A stretch of 64,000 bases of DNA from an uncultured Bacteroidia bacterium (GTDB taxonomy: Bacteria > Bacteroidota > Bacteroidia > Bacteroidales > ML635J-15), in NCBI GenBank assembly GCA_902776565.1, contig CACYQN010000001.1, positions 213,664 through 277,663 of the forward strand. Reading direction: 5' to 3'. The translations under genes were made by a program, and so were the position numbers. Shown here piece by piece: positions 44,806 to 53,700 of the stretch. The stretch's first letter is position 1. Each line of letters opens with the position of its first letter. The notes beneath the pieces were generated by a model, which was given only the letters and a program-made list of their open reading frames with translations, had not been told where the DNA came from and did no database searches.

Positions 44806-45521
44806 TGGGAGAGGTGGTATTGAATATTGAAGGACTAGTTTTCGGACATAAGGCTCCGTTGGTGTCGCAAGCGGTTGATATTTCGGCAAGTGCGGGCGAT
44901 TTTATCTGCCTTGTGGGACGAAATGGCACGGGAAAGACGACAATGCTGAGTACGCTCATCGGTGTAAAGAAGCCTTTGGCTGGACATATAAGCATCTGCG
45001 GTGTGCCTCTCGACCGAATTTCGGCAAGGGAGAAGTCGCGCTATATCAGTTTTGTGCCGTCGAAGGTGGAGGCTGTGCTCAATATGCGTATCCGCGACCT
45101 GATTGCCGTCGGCAGAAGTCCCTACACAAACATTTTCGACCGCCGTACGAAGGCCGATGAGGCTATAATCGAGGACTTTATACAGAAATTTGGTCTGTCG
45201 GACATTGCCGCATCGATGATTACCGAAGTGAGCGACGGCGAAAGGCAGAAGGCAATGATTTGCCGAGCAATGGTGCAGCAGACGCCTGTGATTCTGCTCG
45301 ATGAACCGACTGCTTTCCTTGATTTCTTTGCCAAACGCAAACTTTTGTCCGACTTGAAGAAAATTGCCTCGGAGGAAAACAGATGCATAATTTTCTCGTG
45401 CCACGATTTGGAAATTGCAGCAAAGTATTGCTCCCATATCTGGCTTCTCGACGACAGAAAACTCGAATCGGTGACCGTTGATGAATTCCTTAACGGCGGT
45501 TACTTCTCAAAATATCAGTAA
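44802..45521 (+). CDS. ABC transporter ATP-binding protein (FecE/BtuD-like)
   Basis: 239 residues. Walker A GRNGTGKTT (Lys45), signature VSDGERQKAMICRA (a variant of LSGGE), Walker B VILLDEPTAFLD and the switch His in FSCHDLEIA. The middle segment RIRDLIAVGRSPYTN is typical for siderophore/cobalamin import ATPases. Energises uptake through the FecCD permease, with which it overlaps by 4 bp. Two adjacent ATGs (44802 and 44805) could serve as start; the first gives the overlap and is chosen. Confidence 0.9.
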   Translation: MMGEVVLNIEGLVFGHKAPLVSQAVDISASAGDFICLVGRNGTGKTTMLSTLIGVKKPLAGHISICGVPLDRISAREKSRYISFVPSKVEAVLNMRIRDLIAVGRSPYTNIFDRRTKADEAIIEDFIQKFGLSDIAASMITEVSDGERQKAMICRAMVQQTPVILLDEPTAFLDFFAKRKLLSDLKKIASEENRCIIFSCHDLEIAAKYCSHIWLLDDRKLESVTVDEFLNGGYFSKYQ

Positions 45522-45583
45522 GATTTTTTTTAACACTATCCTCAAAAAACACACAAATTTCCTACGCCTTATAAAAAAAAAAC

Positions 45584-45591
45584 TATTTTTG
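45584..45591 (+). promoter_or_regulatory. -7 promoter box TATTTTTG before the propeller T9SS gene
   Basis: Matches TAnnTTTG 27 bp before the ATG at 45618. The -33 region is only poorly matched (TTTC at a 22-nt distance). Confidence 0.45.
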
Positions 45592-45617
45592 CACAATCAA
45601 CTTATAACAAAAAAAAT

Positions 45618-46823
45618 ATGAAAAAGTTTGTATTATTTTTTGCATTATTTGCAATGTGCTTGGGTGCGAAGGCACAATGGGAAAACATAAGGAATGCCGG
45701 CGATATTTATTATACTGACATTCATTTTTGTAATGCCGATACTGGTTATGTTGTAGGTTCAGAAACACTAACGACAAATAGAGGGATTGTTGAAAAAACC
45801 ACAGACGGAGGAAACTCGTGGGAAAGAATATATATAGGATATGATATTGGAATACAATCAGTTTCATTCCAAAGTCCCGATACTGGTTATATTTGCGGAT
45901 TCCATCATCGTTACAATATACCACAAACAAACGATTCGTCGTATTCTATAATTCTGAAGACAATAGATGGTGGAGCCAACTGGACTTTATTCATGTCTAT
46001 CCAAAATTATTATGAAGAATTTTATCAAATTCGCTTTTTAAGTGAATTGAACGGAATAATCTCTTCACACGAAGGGGCTTATTATACTACTAATGGCGGA
46101 GGAACATGGAATTTTTTGGCAGGAACCTTTGGTCATATAGGTGTATTAAATGAAAATGTCGGAATGATTGGTAAGTACCTATTTCATTTTGATGGGTCAG
46201 AGTTAATCATTGACGAAGAATTTGATTTGGATGACAATACTGCTTACGGAATTTGTGACATAAATATGATTGACAATCACACCTTTTTCTATGGAGGTGA
46301 TGGAAATGTTCATAAATATACAAATGGCTATAATGAAATTTTATTGACACCGCCATCAATGTGTTATTATACAGGTGTATATTTTGTAAATCCCAGTGTA
46401 GGTTTTGTTGGAGGAACAGGGTTATATAGAACCGACGATGGTGGTCGTACTTGGGGAGAATATTTCCCAATTGATGCTATAAAATTCTTTTTTATTGATG
46501 AAAATAACGGATTTGCTCTTACAGAGGGTAGCATATACAAAACCTCTACGGGTGGACTTGTTGGGAAAAATGAAGTTGTAGCAAATAAAAGAGAAATAGA
46601 AATCTTTCCAAATCCAATAGCAAACAATATGACAGTTAACTTGTCGACGTTTGAACTAAGGAATAATTATCACTACGAGATTGTTAATGCTGTTGGTAGT
46701 GTTGTAATAAGAGGGAATAGCAATTCTGCTGTATTTGACATTGATTTGCAAGGCATTGAAACTGGAATGTATTTTATATACTTTGAAGATTTGAGTACAG
46801 CAACTAAATTTATAAAGGAGTAA
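45618..46823 (+). CDS. T9SS-exported beta-propeller protein (BNR/Ycf48-like repeats)
   Basis: 401 residues; signal peptide MKKFVLFFALFAMCLGAKAQ. Repeated blades of the type CNADTGYVVGSETL, KTTDGGNSWERI, QSPDTGYICGFHH, KTIDGGANWTLF, YTTNGGGTWNFL and RTDDGGRTWGEYF show a BNR/Ycf48-like propeller of about six or seven blades. It ends with a sorting domain (IFPNPIANNMTVNLS ... IETGMYFIYFED). The coding sequence is visibly more AT-rich than its neighbours, and it borders the repeat-flanked PIN-toxin cassette, so it may be a recent arrival. Binding target unknown. Confidence 0.82.
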   Translation: MKKFVLFFALFAMCLGAKAQWENIRNAGDIYYTDIHFCNADTGYVVGSETLTTNRGIVEKTTDGGNSWERIYIGYDIGIQSVSFQSPDTGYICGFHHRYNIPQTNDSSYSIILKTIDGGANWTLFMSIQNYYEEFYQIRFLSELNGIISSHEGAYYTTNGGGTWNFLAGTFGHIGVLNENVGMIGKYLFHFDGSELIIDEEFDLDDNTAYGICDINMIDNHTFFYGGDGNVHKYTNGYNEILLTPPSMCYYTGVYFVNPSVGFVGGTGLYRTDDGGRTWGEYFPIDAIKFFFIDENNGFALTEGSIYKTSTGGLVGKNEVVANKREIEIFPNPIANNMTVNLSTFELRNNYHYEIVNAVGSVVIRGNSNSAVFDIDLQGIETGMYFIYFEDLSTATKFIKE

Positions 46824-46828
46824 AATTA

Positions 46829-46917
46829 CTCCGTCCTTCGGGATTTGTACTCCCGAAGGCGTGAATATAAGGATATTTTATCCGCAAAACTCAAAATATC
46901 CCCGTTAGTTCGGATTT
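46829..46917 (+). repeat. 89-bp hairpin-rich direct repeat, left copy
   Basis: Identical over 82 bp to 47660-47741, followed by one mismatch and six more matches. It contains two perfect hairpins: CCTTCGGGA/TCCCGAAGG (46835-46843, 46851-46859) and GGATATTTT/AAAATATCC (46871-46879, 46893-46901). It starts 6 bp after the stop of the propeller gene. At 46931-46946 follows TGAGCTAAAGGTTGC, a fragment shared with the end of R1, so several repeat types are stacked here. Confidence 0.85.
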
Positions 46918-47078
46918 TCGGACTTCGGGCAGTGAGCTAAAGGTTGCATTCCGACACACTTGAATATCAGCATTTGTAATGTGTAAAATCCTGTGGCGTT
47001 TTTTTGAAAAAAAGAACTTGAAAAAATGGTCGTGTCAAAAATTAATAGTAATATTGCAATTTGAAAAGTTTTTTTGAA

Positions 47079-47213
47079 ATGAAGACAACATCAACGAAAG
47101 CAAGGAAATCGAGTAAAATTGACAAGAGGTTCTTTAAGCCTGTGCCAAGAAAACTTGTGAAACTTACCAAGTACAAAGAACTTGTTCCAGATCCGTTTGG
47201 CTTGGAGTTATGA
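47079..47213 (+). CDS. Small basic ORF in antitoxin position upstream of the PIN toxin
   Basis: 44 residues, MKTTSTKARKSSKIDKRF, then PVPRKLVKLTKYKELVPDPFGLEL in part. Strongly basic N-terminal half, and a stop that overlaps the ATG of the PIN-domain gene by 4 bp (ATGA), the usual arrangement of VapB/VapC-type pairs. No AbrB or ribbon-helix-helix motif is recognisable and the length is short for an antitoxin (usually 65-90), so it could be a truncated or a novel antitoxin. No good -7 box seen. Confidence 0.5.
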   Translation: MKTTSTKARKSSKIDKRFFKPVPRKLVKLTKYKELVPDPFGLEL

Positions 47214-47626
47214 GATACCTTCTTGATACCCATGCCCTTGTATGGCTTATATCGCACGAGGAAGCTCGGCTTCCCGAATCGTTGCGCAATAGTATCAAGT
47301 ATTACGAGGACGAGTTTGCCATATCGGAAATTTCGCTTGTTGAAATAATCCAGTTGCAGCAGATTGGACGCCTCGAAGCCAATCGTCCCGACAAGATTCG
47401 TTCGGTTGTGGAGGCAAATGGTATCGCCATACTGCATATAGCCCCAGATATTATGGAGACATTCTACGACTTACCTATGCCGGATATTGCTGGACGAACT
47501 CATTCCGACCCTTTCGACCGAATTATTATTGCTACCGCATTGCGACGAGGATATACTTTGGTAAGCCATGACACTAAGTTTCCATGGTATAAAGAACATT
47601 GTCGGCTGTCAATGTTTGAAGTCTGA
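47210..47626 (+). CDS. PIN-domain ribonuclease, VapC-like toxin
   Basis: 138 residues with the PIN acidic residues in place: LLDTHALVWL (Asp6), SLVEII (Glu45), HSDPFDRIIIATA (Asp100/Asp103) and SHDTKF (Asp121). Normal length for the family (about 130). VapC-type PIN proteins cleave tRNA or rRNA and are silenced by a cognate antitoxin encoded upstream. Here the upstream partner is a 44-residue basic peptide overlapping by 4 bp. The module lies between two copies of an 89-bp direct repeat. Confidence 0.87.
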   Translation: MRYLLDTHALVWLISHEEARLPESLRNSIKYYEDEFAISEISLVEIIQLQQIGRLEANRPDKIRSVVEANGIAILHIAPDIMETFYDLPMPDIAGRTHSDPFDRIIIATALRRGYTLVSHDTKFPWYKEHCRLSMFEV

Positions 47627-47659
47627 TTTTCTGTTTTTGCTGATTTTGTGATGCCTGTC

Positions 47660-47748
47660 CTCCGTCCTTCGGGATTTGTACTCCCGAAGGCGTGAATATA
47701 AGGATATTTTATCCGCAAAACTCAAAATATCCCCGTTAGTTAGGATTT
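47660..47748 (+). repeat. 89-bp hairpin-rich direct repeat, right copy
   Basis: Same orientation and 831 bp downstream of the copy at 46829-46917; 82 identical bases then C-to-A and six matches. Lies between the PIN-toxin gene and cinA. Confidence 0.85.
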
Positions 47749-47799
47749 ATAATCTGCAATTAAATTTAAGCAACCATTACCGCATCTTGATTTTGTGAT

Positions 47800-47807
47800 T
47801 ATTTTTG
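47800..47807 (+). promoter_or_regulatory. -7 promoter box TATTTTTG before cinA
   Basis: Matches TAnnTTTG 21 bp upstream of the cinA ATG; -33 box not evident. Confidence 0.45.
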
Positions 47808-47828
47808 CAGAAAAAATATATCACTAAA

Positions 47829-49130
47829 ATGAATGCTGGAATCATAATTATAGGAGACGAAATCCTTATAGGGCAGGTTGTTGACATAAATTCGTCGTGG
47901 ATTTCGCGTGAGATGAATAAGATAGGTTTCCGTTCCGAAACCGTGATTACCGTTGGCGACGATGGAAAGTCCATTTCGGATGCCATTGACAGGTGTCTGG
48001 AAGTCGCCGATGTGGTGTTTATGACTGGCGGACTTGGTCCTACCAAGGATGACATTACCAAGAAGGTTATCTGCGAAAAGTTTGGTACTGAGTTGGTTCT
48101 GAACGAAGCGGTTCTTGCCAATGTTGCTGAAATGCTCGGTCGCCGTGGTATTGCTCTCACCGAGAACAATCGTAGTCAGGCTCTTGTCCCTGCAACTGCA
48201 ACGGTGATTAACAATGCAGTTGGTACTGCTCCTGGAATTATGATGGAAGTACCAAGCAATTCGCTCCCTGAGCGTAGTCGAAGGGTCGAATTGGTTGGGA
48301 GAAACAAACTCCTATTCTCCATGCCCGGTGTTCCCTTCGAGATGCGCTACCTGATGGAACACGAGATAGTTCCGCTGATAAAGAAGCACTACAATCTTAA
48401 ACCTGTATTTCATAAGACCTTGCTGCTCACTGGAATTGCCGAGTCGATTCTTGCCGAAAAGATTTCTGACTGGGAGCATTCGCTTGTCAAGAATGTACGA
48501 TTGGCATATCTGCCTGCATATTCGAGCATTCGTCTGCGTTTGAGCGTTTACCAGCCCGACGATACCACCGAAAGCTACATAAATGCCAAGGTCGAGGAAC
48601 TGAAAAGGATTGTTCCCGAAAACATTATTGCCTACGAGGACATAAAGTTGGAGGAACTTGTCGGTAAGTTGTTCAAGGACAAGCTTTGTACGGTTGCAAC
48701 AGCCGAAAGTTGCACAGGTGGTAAGGTTGCTTCGCTGATAACTTCGGTGTCGGGAAGTTCGGAGTACTACAAAGGCTCTGTTGTGTCGTATTGTAACGAG
48801 GTGAAAGCCAATGTGCTTGGCGTAAGTCGTGCCGATTTGGAAAAGTACGGAGCTGTGAGCAGTACTGTTGCTGAGCAGATGGCTGTTGGCGTGCGCAAGT
48901 TATTGGGTGTTGATTATGCTGTTTCAACAACTGGCATTGCAGGACCTACTGGCGGCAGCGACGAAAAGCCTGTCGGTACTGTGTGGATTGCTGTTGCTAC
49001 GCCAACAAAGGTTGTAAGCCGCAAGTATATTTTCGGAAAGGATAGAAGCATAAATATCGAGAGGTTTGCCGCATCAGCATTGTCGATGCTGATAGTGGAG
49101 ATGGAGAAAAATGTTGAAAAACATAAATGA
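47829..49130 (+). CDS. cinA: CinA-family protein (nicotinamide-nucleotide amidase, competence/damage-inducible)
   Basis: 433 residues from ATG 47829 (a TTG at 47805 lies inside the -7 box and is rejected). N-terminal molybdopterin-binding-like (COG1058) domain: AGIIIIGDEILIGQVVDINSSW in pieces, TGGLGPTKDDITKK. C-terminal PncC domain: TVATAESCTGGKVASLI, GSSEYYKGSVVSYCNEVK, VSTTGIAGPTGGSDEKPVGTVW. Family enzymes recycle NMN to NaMN and hydrolyse ADP-ribose. Between EVP and LLFSMPGVPFEM, where relatives have only a few residues, lies SNSLPERSRRVELVGRNK, encoded by a palindromic element at 48261-48289 and inserted in frame. Confidence 0.9.
   Translation: MNAGIIIIGDEILIGQVVDINSSWISREMNKIGFRSETVITVGDDGKSISDAIDRCLEVADVVFMTGGLGPTKDDITKKVICEKFGTELVLNEAVLANVAEMLGRRGIALTENNRSQALVPATATVINNAVGTAPGIMMEVPSNSLPERSRRVELVGRNKLLFSMPGVPFEMRYLMEHEIVPLIKKHYNLKPVFHKTLLLTGIAESILAEKISDWEHSLVKNVRLAYLPAYSSIRLRLSVYQPDDTTESYINAKVEELKRIVPENIIAYEDIKLEELVGKLFKDKLCTVATAESCTGGKVASLITSVSGSSEYYKGSVVSYCNEVKANVLGVSRADLEKYGAVSSTVAEQMAVGVRKLLGVDYAVSTTGIAGPTGGSDEKPVGTVWIAVATPTKVVSRKYIFGKDRSINIERFAASALSMLIVEMEKNVEKHK
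48261..48289 (+). repeat. Palindromic coding element inside cinA
   Basis: TCGCTCCCTGAGCGTAGTCG followed by AAGGGTCGA. Read as SLPERSRRVE, one frame away from the reading RPLSVVEGSG of the same DNA in the giant gene. Confidence 0.75.
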
Positions 49131-49187
49131 TTTAGGCAACCATTGGGCATATTTTGCGTTTAGTTATTTGAACAAAGAATTAAATGT

Positions 49188-50744
49188 ATGAATAGCAAGA
49201 CGATATATGTGATGCTTGTTTCTGTTTTGTTGGGAACAGCAGTTTTTTCGCAAGAAACGCTTTGGGATGAAAATGAAATGCCGTGTCAAGAATATTCGCT
49301 TGGCATTACAACAGATGCACAATACAGTGAATCGGAAAATGCATATCTTGGTTGTTATGGTACTACGGTTTCTGCTCAGATTAATTTTTCGCACAATAAT
49401 GAAAATTATGAGCAGACAATCGACAATACTAATTTTTCATGGAAAGTGTTGGGCAGTAATGGCACGCAGATTTTTTCAGGACTTGGCATGGATGAGTTGT
49501 CGGAACCATTTGAGCATGGTGCATATTTTGTAACGCTTGCTACGACTGATGCAAATGGATGTCAAGTGTTGTCGGATACTTTAGTTCTTTACATATCAGT
49601 ACCACCGACATTTACAGGAACGATAGTTACGCCTTCTGTATATCTTGGTGATACGGTTGAGTTGAATGGCATTGTTGTACCTACGGATGAATGGCAGATT
49701 GATATGTCCACTGTATCAGTCAATAACGAGCGTTTTTGTTTTAATAATGGTGAGAATGCAAATGTAGAACAATCCAGTTGTTTCGACTTTGTTGGTTTTG
49801 CTCCAAATCTGACGATTACATCTGCCGACGACATACAATCGGTAGGCGTGAATATGAACCACTCTTACACGAATGACCTTGATGTGTATTTGCAATGTCC
49901 TGATGGTCGGCGAGTTTCATTGTTTTCTCAATCTTGTGGTGGTGCTTATTTCGGTGAACCGACAGACTTAGATGAACCATATCCTTGCGACGACGGATGG
50001 GTGGGCATTGGATACGATTATTATTGGACAGAAGGAGAAAACAATGGGCTGATGTCGGAAAATTGTACGGCTAATGCACTTTCGTTGCCTTCTGGTAGTT
50101 ATCAGCCAGTTGGAAATTTCAGCGAATTGATTGGTTGTCCGATTAATGGCGAGTGGTGTATAGTTTTTGTCAACCATCATTTTGCTAGTTATGGTACAGT
50201 ATTCAGAACGGAGTTGAATTTAGCCGACAATATCAGACCAACAATAAGTTTCCAGAACAATTACGGCAATGAAATGTGGTGGGAAGGCGAAAGCATATTG
50301 AATGAAGGTTATGCGGCTAACAATTTTGCAGTACCGACAACTGTTGGTCAGGTAGAATATACATTCTCGGCAACCGACAATTTTGGTTGTACCTACGATA
50401 CGACCTTGTATGTGAATGTATTGCCCGCAACTGGTATTGATGAGATTTCGGACGATGATATTCTTGTATTTCCTAATCCAGTAAACGATATGCTGACGAT
50501 TTCTTCGTCGGAAGCAATTTCAGAAATCGAAATTGTGAATGATAAGGGACAGATAGTAAGGAGAATGGATGTAAATGGAAACACTGCTGCTTGCAATGTG
50601 AGCGAGCTGGATAGTGGAGTATATGTGGTAAGAATATACACAATTCGTCCTTTCACTTCGACACTTCGACAGGCTCAGTGCGCTGCAGGGGGCGAAACTC
50701 AGGGTGTGAATAGCGTTATAGAACGGAAGTTTGTAAAGGAATAG
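49188..50744 (+). CDS. T9SS-exported protein with P-domain-like module
   Basis: 518 residues; signal peptide ends at AVFSQ. Residues about 25-150 are Ig/PKD-like (TVSAQINFSHNN, SWKVLGSNGTQIF, GAYFVTLATTDANGC). Residues about 180-345 resemble a proprotein-convertase P domain (ADDIQSVGVNMNHSYTNDLDVYLQCPDG in pieces, CPINGEWCIVFVNHHFASYGTVFRTELNL). It ends with a T9SS sorting domain (VFPNPVNDMLTISSS ... LDSGVYVVRIYT), but the last strand is split: IRPFTSTLRQAQCAAGGETQ is inserted before the terminal IERKFVKE and derives from a palindromic element (50655-50690). Probably a surface binding protein; no catalytic motif seen. Confidence 0.8.
   Translation: MNSKTIYVMLVSVLLGTAVFSQETLWDENEMPCQEYSLGITTDAQYSESENAYLGCYGTTVSAQINFSHNNENYEQTIDNTNFSWKVLGSNGTQIFSGLGMDELSEPFEHGAYFVTLATTDANGCQVLSDTLVLYISVPPTFTGTIVTPSVYLGDTVELNGIVVPTDEWQIDMSTVSVNNERFCFNNGENANVEQSSCFDFVGFAPNLTITSADDIQSVGVNMNHSYTNDLDVYLQCPDGRRVSLFSQSCGGAYFGEPTDLDEPYPCDDGWVGIGYDYYWTEGENNGLMSENCTANALSLPSGSYQPVGNFSELIGCPINGEWCIVFVNHHFASYGTVFRTELNLADNIRPTISFQNNYGNEMWWEGESILNEGYAANNFAVPTTVGQVEYTFSATDNFGCTYDTTLYVNVLPATGIDEISDDDILVFPNPVNDMLTISSSEAISEIEIVNDKGQIVRRMDVNGNTAACNVSELDSGVYVVRIYTIRPFTSTLRQAQCAAGGETQGVNSVIERKFVKE
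50655..50690 (+). repeat. Palindromic coding element inside a T9SS sorting domain
   Basis: CACTTCGACACTTCGACAGG followed by CTCAGTGCGCTGCAGGG. Orientation opposite to cinA, read as TSTLRQAQCAA. Confidence 0.75.
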
Positions 50745-50749
50745 ATGTA

Positions 50750-53700
50750 TTATTCCACCACAAATTTCAACTTATTTTCACCTATTCTTGCAAAGTAAAT
50801 TCCTGCTGCAATTTTACCGAGCGATATTTCTGTGTTTTCCGATTCAATCTTACGCACAAGAATTGTTCTGCCGTTTAGGTCGGTTATTGCAATTTGTTCG
50901 CCAACATGGTCGGGAGTAATGCTTATTGTGAAACTTCCGTTGTTTGGTGAAGGGTAGAGGGTAATGCCGCAAAATTCTTCATCGGAGATACTGACTGTTG
51001 TGGTATCGTTTGCTACCGAGTAGTTGTACCAGCCAATGTTTTGTGCCGAGTCGATTGCTATGGAACTTATGATGGCAAAATCTTGATTTTCTTCGATATT
51101 TGCAGGTGCTTGAATGTCTCCGTTTTCGCCCACAGATATACTTGCTGAATTACCACGAGAACGGTAAATCCTAAAGTTGTCGATGCTGGCAGTGGCACCG
51201 CCGTTGCGCAGGGCAACGATGTTTCCTTCAGTGAAGAAGTTGGCATCGGTGTACGAACCGTAGTAGCGGTCGTCGTAGTAAATGGAACTCTTGCCGTTTG
51301 TGCGGTCGTAAATCAGTTTTACGTTGTGCCAGTTTGTGTTGAGAGGCAAATCTATGCACTTGTCCTGCGAATAGGTATCGTTTTCGACACGGTAGAATTC
51401 AACTCTTGACGAGCTTGTCGATAGGCGGAAGTATATGAAATATCCGTTGCCGTGATTTTCGGTTTCTCCGTTGGTGCTCATGTAGTGCAAACCTATGCGC
51501 TGGTTGGTGGCATCGGGCGACATCTTGAAATTGAATTCGTACATGTATTTGTCGGCCAAAGTCTGGTTTACGGTTGCGTAAAGGTTCGATGTTGCTGTTT
51601 CGGCCTGGATTAGGTTTCCGTCGCTTATGCTCCACGAACCAGCAACGTTTGTCCATTCGTCGCCAATTTCGTTGTCGAAGTCGCTGTTGGCAAAGCCGTT
51701 AGAGTTATTGGCAATCCATTCGTTTCCGTCTATATATTTTGCTAAGTAGAAGCGTTCTGTCATGAAATTGTTCTCATTGTCGTCGAATGTGGCTTCAAAG
51801 TCGGTGCCGTCCCAAGGATGGTCGGTGCTGACTTCGGTTATGGGTGCTGTCCAGTCAACCTTTACGTCCTTTTCAAAGTAGTCAGACCACATTCCGTTGT
51901 TGCCGAGAAGTATGGTTCTGATTCTTCCTGCATAGCTTCCGTTTTCACTTTCGGTGCGGATGTCGCCGTTTTCGCCTATTGTGGCAGTAAGGTTGGCGTT
52001 GTTGCTACGCAAGCGCGAAACATAAATGTCCTTGTACTCGGTATTGCAGCCAGCCGAACGCAACGAGAAGCACTCTCCCGAAGTGAACGGATTGGAATCT
52101 GTGAGTGTAACGGCTACAATGTCGTCCACATAGCAGGTGATTTTGCCAGTATTGGTGTCGAAAGTAATCTTGATGTCGTACCACTGACCAGCATTTATGG
52201 TATATGAAAGCGAGGTGTAGGTTCCTCCGTTTTCCGAATAAGACCCATTGACATATTTGTAAAGTTGTGCGGTATTGTGGTCGGGACGGATGAACATCAT
52301 ATAACCGTTCTGACGTTCGGAATTGTCGGTAAAGAAATAGAAACCCGCGCGGCGGTTTGAGCCTTCGCCTGTGATTTTCATCTTGGCGTGGTAGAGGTAG
52401 GTGTATCCGCGTTCCTGATGCAATGCGCAGTGCAGGTTTGTACCGGTAAGTTCTTCGTCGCTTTGCATTATTGAACCCGAATTCATTGCCCAGGTTCCAT
52501 TGGCATTTGTCCAGTTTTCTGGAATAGATTGCTCATCGAAAGGTTCGTAAAGCGTTCCGCGCGATGTGTTGGTTGTCCATTTGCCGTCTTCCTTGTCGAG
52601 AATCTGGAAGAAAGCCTTGCTGGTGTTGCTTCTGTCGCTGAACGCCACATTGAAGTTGCTGTTGTTCCAATCGTCGGCTGTGATTTCGGTGGTTGGCGGA
52701 ACGGTATCTCCTTCGGGCAGGACAATGTCCCATCCGCAGTCGTTCATCTTGCGGGCAACTTGAACTCGGAAATTTGGAAGCATTGCATATAGCGTTTCGC
52801 CGGGGCAGGTAGTGCCTAATTGACCACTCGAAGTCTGGTTTACATCGCGGTGTCCCGAAATGCGGTAGCGGCTGAAAGTGAATTGTCCAGCCTGATTTGT
52901 GATGTCCGCTTGCGATGTCGGGTCGAGTTGCTTATAGTCGTACCACCAAGCAAGCATATCCCAGCATTTTTCAAGTTGTACTTCGGTTGGTGCTGTTGCG
53001 GGGGCATCGGAATTGCCGATAAAGTTAAGCCCTATGGATTTTCCGTTGCAGTTTCCTGCATGTGCGCCCTTGACGTCGGATGTAGGCAGATTTGGATTGT
53101 ACCGACCTTGGTACATGTTTCCGTTTTTGTCGAAAAGGTAGTTGTAGCCAATGTCTTCCCAGTTGTTGTTGTTTACATGGTAGTTCCAGTATGAGCGCAC
53201 AACGGCGGCTCCATCTGTGTAGGTGTCGGGACTTGCTCCGTGGTGTATAATCGTATGTGTTGGTGTTATATAATTCGGCGAGTATGTCGGATTGTGGCAT
53301 TCTGTGTAGTTCCCGCACCACGACGAACGGGGAACGTATTCGGGGAATTCAAGGCAGTTGCCGTCGCGGGTAGCATTGACGTGTGTTGTTTGGTTTGCTA
53401 CCTTTTCGTTTTCGGATGTTATGTCCTGAAATACGAGTTCTATCTTTGTAAGTTGCACATTTACTGGTGGAAAGATTAGAAAATCAATCGAATCGTGCGG
53501 ATTGAAGTCGAATCCGAAAAGCAAATCGGTGTAGAAAATGTTCGGCTCTATGTCTTCGGGACGGAAATATCCGTGGTCGTCGTGCCAGTTGGTCCATTTT
53601 TCGCCCTGCGAAGTGCGGTAGTAAACGATGAAATGACCTTCGGGAGCATTGCGGTCGGTAGCATCGAAACCTATTGCGAACGAGGTGAACGGAATCGGAG

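Noticed and set aside
46829..47748. attL/attR of a prophage or integrative element
   Set aside because: There is no integrase between or beside the copies and the interval is under 1 kb; the hairpin-rich repeat looks like a dispersed element rather than an attachment site.
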